Positions 32,931 through 42,093 of a DNA stretch of 44,910 nucleotides are shown in pieces; positions within the stretch are counted from its first letter, which is position 1; the number at the start of each line of letters is the position of its first letter. The DNA comes from Slackia sp. GTDB lineage: Bacteria; Actinomycetota; Coriobacteriia; Coriobacteriales; Eggerthellaceae. Where the stretch lies: positions 1 to 44,910 of the forward strand of contig JAUNLI010000001.1 of the NCBI GenBank assembly GCA_030532315.1, in the 5' to 3' direction. The notes under the pieces were generated by a model that saw only the letters and a list, made by a program, of their open reading frames with translations, was not told the DNA's origin and did not search any database. The translations under genes and the position numbers were made by a program.

Positions 32931-33422
32931 CTAGAAAAGCCCGTCCGTCTTCTCGAAGCCTTCGTCGACAAGAAGCGGGCCTTCGTCGGCCGACGTGGTG
33001 GCCAGCTCGTCGCACCGCTCGTTCTCGGGGTGGCCAGCGTGCCCCTTCACCCAATGAAATACAACGTTGTGCGGCTGCTTCGCCGTCAAAAGACGCTTCC
33101 ACAAATCGGTGTTTTTCACCGGCTCCTTCTTGGCGTTTTTCCATCCGCGCTTAAGCCAGCCGTCCACCCAATGCTGGTTGAAGGCATCCACCACGTATTT
33201 CGAATCGGAATACAAATCGATATCGCACGGACGGCGCAGGCTTTCGAGCGCCACGATCACGCCGAGCAACTCCATACGATTATTGGTCGTACGACGAAAG
33301 CCCTGCGTGAGTTCCTTGACGTGCAGCTTGCCGGCAGGATCGACATAGTGCATAACCGCGCCATAGCCGCCAGGTCCCGGATTTCCACGAGCCGCCCCGT
33401 CGGTATAGATGGTCACACGCAT
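32931..33422 (-). CDS. rnhA: Ribonuclease HI
   Basis: A 163-residue enzyme that cuts RNA in RNA-DNA hybrids. The catalytic set is visible: Asp8 in [11 protein letters not shown], Glu51 in NRMELL, Asp73 in YSDSKYV, His128 in KGHAGH and Asp138. The basic handle region ([16 protein letters not shown]) is present. AAGGA lies 8 nt before the ATG. Standard length and no oddity. Confidence 0.97.
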   Translation of the reverse strand: MRVTIYTDGAARGNPGPGGYGAVMHYVDPAGKLHVKELTQGFRRTTNNRMELLGVIVALESLRRPCDIDLYSDSKYVVDAFNQHWVDGWLKRGWKNAKKEPVKNTDLWKRLLTAKQPHNVVFHWVKGHAGHPENERCDELATTSADEGPLLVDEGFEKTDGLF

Positions 33423-33672
33423 ACAATCGTCCTTTCGCCGCCATTGGGCCTCATTTCAAGCGCCCTATGGTATCACAGCCGCGCAATCCCCAGAACGCGC
33501 GACGATCAGCTCTCGCAGCATCCGCTTGAAACGCCTCGCACGCGAAAGTGTATCCACAGCTTGGCCCAAGTTCGACAGCACGCTCCCGCCAACCGCCCTT
33601 GACCTCAAGCGCTGCTCGAAACGACACGCCTTAAGAGAAAGCGAGCAGACAAAACGCCTCGAATATACGAAA

Positions 33673-33698
33673 ACGCCGACGCACTATGGCGTCGGCGT
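33673..33698 (-). terminator. Rho-independent terminator after the zinc-ribbon gene
   Basis: ACGCCGACGC / GCGTCGGCGT perfect 10-bp stem with a 6-nt loop and TTTT on the minus-strand 3' side. The rest of the gap to rnhA (33423-33672) shows no gene. Confidence 0.8.
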
Positions 33699-33719
33699 AA
33701 GACAGCATTTAGAAAAAGC

Positions 33720-34238
33720 CTACTGCTGCGGAGCCACGGGCGCTTCGTAGCTTTGAGGCGCAAAGGGCTGGTCAACCGCCGCAAACGGCGATGCGGCATC
33801 GGCCTGCGAAACGGTGACGGTGGGTTCGTCCTGGAAGGGGTCCTGAGGCGCCGCCTGCACAGGAGCCAAAGCAACACCGCAGGCATGGCAGAAACGGGCG
33901 CCAGGCGAAAGGGTCGCCCCGCACGAAGGACACGAATACGTCACCGCCGCCGCCTTGGAAGCTTCCGCTTTGCGCGCTATGGCTTCAATATCCGCTTTAA
34001 TCTGCGCGATTTCCTCGTCGCATGCCTTCATAGCCGCGATGGTCTCTTCGCAGCCTTCAGGCAGCGCGGAATCGGAAGAAACCGCTTCGTAGAACTTCTC
34101 GCCCAAATCGCAGGCAAGATCGCGCTTTCTGCGCTCCACCTCGCCGAGTTTGAACTTTAAGCTCGTCACGTCGGCAAAACGCCCCGCGCCCTCGACGCCC
34201 TTGTTCAATGCGCCGCTGATATCGTCCCAGATTCCCAT
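33720..34238 (-). CDS. Zinc-ribbon protein with helical N-terminus
   Basis: A 172-residue protein. Residues 1-98 are helical and charged, probably coiled coil (GEVERRKRDLACDLGEKF). CPSCG and CHACG (Cys103, 106, 117, 120) make a zinc ribbon, followed by a Pro/Gln/Ala-rich disordered tail. The second of two close ATGs (34238) was chosen because GAGAGG is properly spaced only from it. Function unknown; similar proteins occur as stress or envelope-associated factors. Confidence 0.85.
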   Translation of the reverse strand: MGIWDDISGALNKGVEGAGRFADVTSLKFKLGEVERRKRDLACDLGEKFYEAVSSDSALPEGCEETIAAMKACDEEIAQIKADIEAIARKAEASKAAAVTYSCPSCGATLSPGARFCHACGVALAPVQAAPQDPFQDEPTVTVSQADAASPFAAVDQPFAPQSYEAPVAPQQ

Positions 34239-34427
34239 CGCCATTCCTCTCTCGCGCTTCGTCTTGCTCAGGCACATGCATGACGTTCATTATCGTACGG
34301 ACGACGAAAGCTCCGAGCATCCGTTGCCGAACCGCCATGTCGAATCCAGGCAACGGCCATGCCCGCGACAACCGTCCGAAACGCACCTCGCATCTTCGTA
34401 GGGCGAAGACGCCCCTTGCGAAAAGCA

Positions 34428-35105
34428 TCAATCCTCTTTGCGGCCCGACTCCCATGCCTTCTTGCCCACCATAAGTTCGCGATAGGCCTTGTATACGGCA
34501 GCATGCGGCGAAAGCGCGATCTGGCTTTCGTAGCCGTCTTCGAAACGACGCTTGAAAACAGCAAGCTCCCTTACCGCCGCAGCCGCAAGGGCGCACCCCA
34601 AAGCGCAACCTGCAACGCTTGAAACGGTGCGTGAAACCGTGACGAGGAAATCAGGCTCGGAACCGCCAAGCGCCGAAGCCAGCATGCTGCACGCCGTCGC
34701 AAGCAACAGCCCCGCAAACGCCACCAGAATGTACACGGAAAACTTCTGCGACGGCTTCGGAAGACGCAGGATGCATTCGCCGGCAAGCAGAACCACCGGC
34801 ACGCCCGACATCAACACATCGACGATAACCACGCCCGTCACGACGCCGTTCGCCTCCATGACAAGCCCCGCAGCGGCAACAAGCAGCGCAATAATCGAGG
34901 TGATCACCGGCACGCGCTTCAAAAGGCGGTGGCGATAGAGCGATTCTTCAGGCATGCTGTCGCAATGCACTGCAACAAGCCTTCCGTGCGGATGACGAAA
35001 CGAGCCGCGCACCACCTTGCGCCCCATTCCCGACATTTCGTCGCTTTTCACAATCGCCCACGAAAGCACGCCGACAATAGCGACGATCCCGAACAGAACA
35101 GCCAT
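34428..35105 (-). CDS. Hypothetical membrane protein
   Basis: A 225-residue protein with an N-terminal hydrophobic helix (MAVLFGIVAIVGVLSWAIV), a charged segment, then four more helices and a basic C-terminus. No family recognised. The ATG at 35105 has AAAAGGGG 5 nt upstream; the frame extends another 93 codons but that part is cysteine/arginine-rich and lacks a ribosome-binding site. It precedes the zinc-ribbon gene in the same direction with a 190-nt gap, so a joint role is possible but not shown. Confidence 0.75.
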   Translation of the reverse strand: MAVLFGIVAIVGVLSWAIVKSDEMSGMGRKVVRGSFRHPHGRLVAVHCDSMPEESLYRHRLLKRVPVITSIIALLVAAAGLVMEANGVVTGVVIVDVLMSGVPVVLLAGECILRLPKPSQKFSVYILVAFAGLLLATACSMLASALGGSEPDFLVTVSRTVSSVAGCALGCALAAAAVRELAVFKRRFEDGYESQIALSPHAAVYKAYRELMVGKKAWESGRKED

Positions 35106-35446
35106 CGAAACCCCTTTTCTTTCCCCGTGCGACCCGCAGCGGACGCATACGCTTTCATGCCGCACGCAACAAACGGAACCTCGCGCGGACACATTCTTCG
35201 ACAGGCACGCATACACCTCGGCCCGTCTTGAAACGAGCACTTTGCCGAGCTCTTCGCAACGCCAGCCGCCCGCATAGCGAGCAGCATCCATCGCCGAAGC
35301 GCCAAGCCCGATGCTGCAGACAAGGCGTTCGCCGCGAAATCGGCGACAGCGCCTTATCTTACCAAGGAGCATGATATGCTTCATCCGACAAAGAAGCGTG
35401 TATCCGAACCGATACCGTTTCGCCGCATCGTCATGCGAGGAGAGCC
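35106..35446. other. Divergent intergenic region
   Basis: About 340 nt between the membrane protein and the AIM24 gene. Frames here are antisense to each other and lack ribosome-binding sites; no convincing promoter pair or hairpin was found. Confidence 0.5.
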
Positions 35447-36208
35447 ATGTATCAGATTTCCAATTTCACCGACAACGACGACGTCAACGTCCTCACCGAA
35501 TTCGGCGCCTTCAAGGTCATCGAATGGAAACGCGACCTCAGCGTTACCGCAATGACAGCCGCAACGGCCTATTTCTCAAGCGAGATGAACGTGCGTCGCC
35601 GCCAGGTAATCTGCGACCTTTCCCAGGCGCCGGTCACCGTACAGGCGGGCGCTATGCAGTGGTCGATCGGCCAGGTGAACTGCACTACGGGCGTCAAAGG
35701 TGTCGGCGACTTGTTCGGCAAGGCCCTGCGCGGCGCAGTCACCAACGAATCGGCCATCAAGCCCGAGTACCAGGGCACGGGCATGCTTGTGCTGGAGCCC
35801 ACCTACAGCTACATCATCGTGCTCGACGTGGCAGACTGGGGTAACAATATCGTGCTCGACGACGGGCTGTTTTTGGCCTGCTATTCCAGCCTCGAACACA
35901 AGGCCGTCATGCGCACCAACATGTCGTCGGCCGTCGCAGGCAACGAAGGATTGTTCAACCTGGGCATCCAGGGATACGGTGCACTGTGCCTTGAATCACC
36001 CTGCCCCAAAGAAGAGCTCATCGAGATCACGCTCGAAAACGACGAGCTGAAGGTCGACGGCAACATGGCGCTCGCCTGGAGCGGATCGCTCAACTTCACC
36101 GTGGAGCGTTCGGGCAAATCGCTTGTGGGCTCCGCCGCATCGGGCGAAGGCCTCGTCAACGTCTACCGCGGAACGGGCAAGGTGCTGCTTGCTCCCACCA
36201 CCTACTAG
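35447..36208 (+). CDS. AIM24-family protein (TIGR00266-like)
   Basis: A 253-residue beta-rich protein. The internal TVQAGAMQWSIGQVNCTTGVKG-type block (given in part: AGAMQWSIGQV), GTGMLVLEPTY and the glycine-rich C-terminus GEGLVNVYRGTGKVLLAPT are hallmarks of the AIM24 family. The cellular role in bacteria is not settled. GAGGAGAGCC precedes the ATG. Single-gene unit ended by a strong terminator. Confidence 0.9.
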   Translation: MYQISNFTDNDDVNVLTEFGAFKVIEWKRDLSVTAMTAATAYFSSEMNVRRRQVICDLSQAPVTVQAGAMQWSIGQVNCTTGVKGVGDLFGKALRGAVTNESAIKPEYQGTGMLVLEPTYSYIIVLDVADWGNNIVLDDGLFLACYSSLEHKAVMRTNMSSAVAGNEGLFNLGIQGYGALCLESPCPKEELIEITLENDELKVDGNMALAWSGSLNFTVERSGKSLVGSAASGEGLVNVYRGTGKVLLAPTTY

Positions 36209-36246
36209 AAACCAAGCCGCCATATCGGGCTCAGCCCGCACAACAC

Positions 36247-36282
36247 GAAAGGCCGCGCTTCAGAACCGAAGCGCGGCCTTTC
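36247..36282. terminator. Bidirectional rho-independent terminator
   Basis: A perfect 15-bp stem (36247-36261 with 36268-36282), 6-nt loop, between the convergent AIM24 and AI-2E-type genes. Confidence 0.9.
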
Positions 36283-36305
36283 CGCATCAGGCAACAAGCC
36301 GGAAA

Positions 36306-37586
36306 CTAGCAGCCGTCATCAGAATTTTTTGCAATTTCGCCATCCAAGGCACCAACGGATCTTTGGACACGCGACTTTTCCGCACAAGCTTGCTCGTCGC
36401 GTTCGTGCTCTTGCTCTGCCGCACGCGCCCTGCGCTCACGTACCTTCGCCGCACGATCCATCGCAAGCGTACGCAACGTGGCAACCGTAGGAACGCCCAG
36501 GAACATGCCCAGCACGCCGAAAAGCGCGCCGCCCACAAGCACTGCGCCGAACACCCAGATGCCCGGCAGGCCCACCGAAGCACCCACCACGTTGGGATAG
36601 ATCAAATGCGATTCAAGCTGCTGAAGCACCACCAAAAACACGATGAACCAGACGGCCTGCATCGGATTGACGGTCAGGATCATCAAAAAGCCGATCGCGC
36701 CGCCAAGCCATGCACCGAAAACCGGGACAAGAGCCGTCAGGCCGACGGTAGCACCCACCGCCACGGCATACGGCATGCCGAAGATGCCCATGCCGATAGC
36801 GCACAGCGTTCCCAGAATGACCGCTTCAATGCACTGGCCCGTGATGAAACGGGAAAATGCCTGGTTCGCAACGCGCCCGGCATGGCGGATCGAGGAAGCG
36901 AAACGCGCCGGAACAGCCAGGTCGAGCAGCGTGTTGAGACCTTTGAACACACGGTCTTTGTCAAGCAGGAGATACAGCGAGAATACGATCGCCACAATGA
37001 AGGAGAACACGTTGTGCGCAATCGAAGTTGCCGTTGAAAAAACGGACTTGAGCATGTTCATGACGCTCGACGAATCGCCGCTTGAAACGCCTGCCATGAA
37101 ATCGGCGATGCTGCGTTCGAGATTCTCGAGGCTTGCGCTGTCAAGGGAAGCGAGCACTAGACTCAAGTCGTCTTGCGCCCAACGATACAGATCCTGCAGC
37201 ACCAGCGCGACGCCCTGCTGGATGACGCCCGCCGACGCTTTAAGTTCGGGAAGGATCAAATTCACGATGATGGCGATGACGGCGGCGATGATGGCAAACG
37301 ATGCGGCCATGCACACCGGGCGCCGAGACGATGCGATCGGACCGAGTTTCGCCGAAGGAAAGTACACGCGCTCGAGCCGCCCCATAATCAAATTGACCAG
37401 AAACGCGATCACGCATCCGAGCACGAGCGGGAAAAACGCCGCCCACACCGCAGAAGCGCCTGCGAAAAGCTGGCGAGAATACATTACGCCGATAGCCGCC
37501 AGAAACGCGAAAAACGCTGCTGTGGCCAAAAGAAAAACCGAGCGCCTCACGCTCGCGTTTTTTTCATCGATATCGCCGAAAGGCAT
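36306..37586 (-). CDS. AI-2E family transporter (PerM/TqsA-like)
   Basis: A 426-residue permease with paired N-terminal helices, a soluble middle region, and a C-terminal helix block with GMPYAVAVGATVGLTALVPVFGAWLG and a PNVVGASVGLPG motif typical of the family. Substrates vary (autoinducer-2, ions, unknown). The C-terminus is long and charged. The ATG at 37586 follows GGTGG; ten further in-frame codons upstream look non-coding. Confidence 0.9.
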   Translation of the reverse strand: MPFGDIDEKNASVRRSVFLLATAAFFAFLAAIGVMYSRQLFAGASAVWAAFFPLVLGCVIAFLVNLIMGRLERVYFPSAKLGPIASSRRPVCMAASFAIIAAVIAIIVNLILPELKASAGVIQQGVALVLQDLYRWAQDDLSLVLASLDSASLENLERSIADFMAGVSSGDSSSVMNMLKSVFSTATSIAHNVFSFIVAIVFSLYLLLDKDRVFKGLNTLLDLAVPARFASSIRHAGRVANQAFSRFITGQCIEAVILGTLCAIGMGIFGMPYAVAVGATVGLTALVPVFGAWLGGAIGFLMILTVNPMQAVWFIVFLVVLQQLESHLIYPNVVGASVGLPGIWVFGAVLVGGALFGVLGMFLGVPTVATLRTLAMDRAAKVRERRARAAEQEHERDEQACAEKSRVQRSVGALDGEIAKNSDDGC

Positions 37587-39256
<1,670 letters not shown>

Positions 39257-39333
39257 GCGCCACGCGCTCAGGCGCAATGCGGCATTCGTGCCGTCGAAAG
39301 CATCCTCGCCACATGGGGAAATATATCTGTTTT

Positions 39334-39373
39334 GCAGCCTCCGCTCCCACGTAGAACAACGAGCGGAGGCTGC
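39334..39373 (+). terminator. Rho-independent terminator of gdhA
   Basis: GCAGCCTCCGCTC / GAGCGGAGGCTGC, a perfect 13-bp stem with a 14-nt loop, followed by TTTT. Confidence 0.9.
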
Positions 39374-39621
39374 TTTTGCATTCAAGTCAAAATCGTTAGA
39401 CACAATGCTCGCTTTGCGCGAAATTGCACGCTGGGCACCCCTGCGGACCGACACGATTCCGCCGCGCCTTCTTGCCCCACGCTTTTCTGCTTGGCTCGAA
39501 AAGAATGTCTGGACAACCGATACGGGCTGCCACGCCGCAAAAGAGTTCGCGCTCCGTGGGGCCGCTGCCCTGCTCCGTAAAACCATGTTCAAGGGTGGAG
39601 TTTTCGCCCTGCAACCAAAAA
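39374..39621. other. Gene-free stretch beyond the gdhA terminator
   Basis: About 250 nt. Frames exist on both strands, including a 79-codon minus-strand frame ending at 39396 with a CPAC motif, but none has a ribosome-binding site. Nothing else is supported. Confidence 0.4.
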
Positions 39622-39647
39622 ACGGCCCCGCACATTCGCGAGGCCGT
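39622..39647 (-). terminator. Minus-strand terminator of the small-peptide transcript
   Basis: ACGGCC and CGC pair with GCG and GGCCGT across one mismatch, and six T residues follow on the minus strand. Confidence 0.75.
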
Positions 39648-39674
39648 AAGGGAATCGATTCGAAGCGGCGGCTC

Positions 39675-39777
39675 TACGAACCCTTCGTCTCCCTCTCAAG
39701 AAGACGAATGCGACACAGGGGGTTCGTAAGCGTTCTATGCGGAATTACGTATATCGGCAGAATTATCGGCAATTCCG
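39675..39777 (-). other. Two further hairpins in the 3' region of the small-peptide transcript
   Basis: TACGAACCC (39675-39683) pairs with GGGTTCGTA (39720-39728) and encloses CGTCT/AGACG (39686-39690 with 39702-39706). CGGAATT (39740-39746) pairs with AATTCCG (39771-39777), and its loop holds a near-tandem ATCGGCA repeat. With the terminator, this may be a structured untranslated or small RNA. Confidence 0.5.
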
Positions 39778-39814
39778 AAAGAGGACGAACGCGGCGCTGC
39801 TGTCCGCAAAAACC

Positions 39815-39934
39815 CTAAAGTGCTCCTGTCATCACAAGCGCAGCAACGCTGAGACACGCAATGCCGCAGATGGAAGAGATGGCGTAAACCACAGGCGCAC
39901 AGGCGGATCGAAGAGACAGCTCGCGTTCGGTCAT
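39815..39934 (-). CDS. Small membrane peptide, 39 residues
   Basis: ATG at 39934, TAG at 39817-39815. The peptide has a short charged start (MTERELSLRS) and one hydrophobic segment (residues about 13-37, VVYAISSICGIACLSVAALV), so it is probably a single-pass membrane peptide. A textbook AAGGAG (39943-39948) lies 8 nt before the ATG, and a terminator closes the transcript 170 nt downstream, both of which support a real gene. A weak promoter (TCGAAA, 17 nt, TATTAT) can be drawn just upstream. No family recognised. It lies after the hydrogenase genes but behind their terminator. Confidence 0.6.
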   Translation of the reverse strand: MTERELSLRSACAPVVYAISSICGIACLSVAALVMTGAL

Positions 39935-39948
39935 TGATATCACTCCTT

Positions 39949-40253
39949 ATCAGGTTCGGTTCTTACCCTGCCGACGCCGCCATAATACTCCCCATGAACA
40001 TTAATTTCGAGGGATATTTCGTATGTTTTTCGCTTATATATCCACCATTTTGCATAGGCTGTGCATATAGGAGGAACCCTTCGAGAAAAAAGCGCATAAC
40101 ACCTGGTCATGCGCTCATTCGATATATGCATGTATGCCCATGCCATGCATATCCTCGCTTTATATTCTGCGAAATAAAAGTTTTCCGCCATCCGTTTCCA
40201 TTCACCGCCGAAAACACGCCGCCTGTCTGAAACAGTTTGGAAACAAAGTAAAC
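39949..40253. other. AT-richer intergenic region upstream of the small peptide
   Basis: About 300 nt, clearly lower in GC than the surroundings, between the hydrogenase terminator and the peptide gene. An 83-codon minus-strand frame (40191-39940) ends at the Shine-Dalgarno but has no ribosome-binding site of its own. It probably holds promoter/leader sequence. Confidence 0.45.
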
Positions 40254-40283
40254 TGCGCGTCGGAACCGCTTTTCCGACGCGCA
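40254..40283 (-). terminator. Terminator of the hydrogenase operon
   Basis: TGCGCGTCGGAA / TTCCGACGCGCA, a perfect 12-bp stem with a 6-nt loop, T-rich on the minus-strand 3' side. Confidence 0.8.
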
Positions 40284-40329
40284 GGCAAAGCAGTCGAAAA
40301 TCAGGCGCATGGCTCGCCTTCGCTAGAAA

Positions 40330-42093
40330 TTAGCCAACAGGGCCGTCAACGCCTACCGCGCACGGCATAGACCAGTCGGCATGGTCGCTATGCAAAAGAC
40401 GCTCGGCAAGTTCGGAAAGAGGCTCGCCAAGATAGTCGTCATAGCAGGCTTTCACGGAGGGGTTCTCGTGACTGAAGCGCAGCACGCTTTTCTCATCGAT
40501 TCCCCGCAAGACCAAACCACGTCGTTCGGCCAGCTCTTCGCCCTCGCTGATAGGCTGGCCTCCGCCGCCCACACATCCGCCAGGACATGCCATGACCTCG
40601 ACGAAATCGTAAGACGCCTCTCCCCGCTCGATCGCCGAGCACAACGCATCGGCATTCGCCAAGCCGCTTGCCGCCGCAATACGCAGCGTCCGGCCCGCCA
40701 AATCGAAGGTCTTCTCGCGCCAGCCGCGCTCGATTCCGTCATAGCGAACTTCCGCAAATGCATCCGGGTCGGGGTTTTCGCCCGTTGCAAGATAGAACGC
40801 AGAGCGTAATGCAGCCTCCATGACGCCGCCCGTCACGCCGAAAATATGCCCCGCCCCCGTGGCGGTTCCAAGCGGCGCATCGAAATCCTCTTCGGCAAGC
40901 AACGATACGTCAAGAAAGCGCGATTTAATCTGACGCTGCAGTTCGCGCACGCTCAACACTGCATCCACATCGGAAATGCCCTCGTGAGAATTCATGCCAG
41001 GGTATGCCCTTTCGGCTTTCTTGGCGATACAGGGCATATAAGAAACAACGAACAGCTTTGCGGGATCGATGTCGAGAAGCTTCGCATAATAGGTTTTCGC
41101 CAGCGCTCCGAAAATCTGCTGAGGCGACTTCGTCGTGGACAGCTTGTCGGCAAGACCAGGATGACGCGCCTTCAAAAAGCGCACCCAGCCAGGACAGCAA
41201 GAGGTGAACATAGGACCCTGTACACCTTCGTTCAAGCGATGCAAAAGCTCGCTTCCCTCTTCCATGATGGTCATATCCGCCGCGAAATCGGTATCGAAAA
41301 CGTAATCGAAGCCGAGCTTGCGCACCGCCGCAACAAGACGTCCGGTCGTCACCATATCAGGCGAAAGCCCCAGACCCTCGTGCCACGACGTTCGCACCGA
41401 CGGCGCAATCTGCGCAATAACCACCGTATCAGGGTCCGAAATCGCATCGAACACCGGGGCGATATCGCTTCGCTCGTGCAACGCTCCCACCGGACAATGC
41501 GTGATGCACTGGCCGCAATATGAACAATCGTCTTTCGCCACCGCATCCACACGGCTACGCGAACCGGAATCGACAAGCGCCCATACCGACAGCGCCTGGT
41601 TTTTTTCGCACACCGACACACACCGCAAACATGAGATGCACTTCGCAGGCTCTTTGACGAGCGGAAAACGCTTATCCACCGGATCGGTGTCGAAGCGCGT
41701 CGGAAATGGCACGTCGTGAATCGCCATACGCTCAGCGAGCATCTGAAGACGGCAGCTCCCGTTGCGAAAGCATGTCGGACAGCGCCTATCATGGCGTGAG
41801 AGGATAAGCTGCACATTGGTTCTGCGCGCAAACCTTACGCGCTGGGTGTCGGTATGCACCACCATGCCGCCGAACACAGGGCTGTTGCATGCGGCAACCA
41901 GACGATCGATGCCTTCGACTTCCACCAAACAAACGCGGCAGGCTCCGATTTCGTTAAGTTCGCGCAAATAGCAAAGCGTGGGGATGTCGATGCCTGCGCT
42001 CCGAGCGGCCTCAAGCACCGTTGCCGTACGCGGCGCCTCAATCATCACGCCGTCGATGCACACGCGAACGACGTCGCAATTCGCCTCTACCAT
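40330..42093 (-). CDS. hydA: [FeFe] hydrogenase catalytic subunit, CpI-like
   Basis: A 587-residue iron-sulfur enzyme that makes or oxidises H2. Clusters in order: [2Fe-2S] Cys41/52/55/69; His101-Cys105/108/114 [4Fe-4S]; two ferredoxin-type [4Fe-4S] with Cys152/155/158/162 and 190/193/196/200. H-cluster motifs are intact: TSCCPGW (Cys299 proton relay, Cys300 ligand), MPCIAKKAE (Cys355) and MACPGGCVGGGGQP (Cys503, Cys507). Glu279, Glu282, Arg286 and Ser319 match the CpI proton path. This is the M3-type domain layout. The ATG overlaps the upstream partner gene by 7 nt. No HydE/F/G maturation genes lie in the window. Confidence 0.96.
   Translation of the reverse strand: MVEANCDVVRVCIDGVMIEAPRTATVLEAARSAGIDIPTLCYLRELNEIGACRVCLVEVEGIDRLVAACNSPVFGGMVVHTDTQRVRFARRTNVQLILSRHDRRCPTCFRNGSCRLQMLAERMAIHDVPFPTRFDTDPVDKRFPLVKEPAKCISCLRCVSVCEKNQALSVWALVDSGSRSRVDAVAKDDCSYCGQCITHCPVGALHERSDIAPVFDAISDPDTVVIAQIAPSVRTSWHEGLGLSPDMVTTGRLVAAVRKLGFDYVFDTDFAADMTIMEEGSELLHRLNEGVQGPMFTSCCPGWVRFLKARHPGLADKLSTTKSPQQIFGALAKTYYAKLLDIDPAKLFVVSYMPCIAKKAERAYPGMNSHEGISDVDAVLSVRELQRQIKSRFLDVSLLAEEDFDAPLGTATGAGHIFGVTGGVMEAALRSAFYLATGENPDPDAFAEVRYDGIERGWREKTFDLAGRTLRIAAASGLANADALCSAIERGEASYDFVEVMACPGGCVGGGGQPISEGEELAERRGLVLRGIDEKSVLRFSHENPSVKACYDDYLGEPLSELAERLLHSDHADWSMPCAVGVDGPVG

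Noticed and set aside
39396-39635. 79-codon minus-strand frame with CPAC-type cysteines
   Set aside because: It begins inside the terminator of the small-peptide transcript and lacks a ribosome-binding site.
39940-40191. 83-codon minus-strand frame upstream of the small peptide
   Set aside because: No ribosome-binding site, unusual composition, and it ends on the Shine-Dalgarno of the better-supported peptide.
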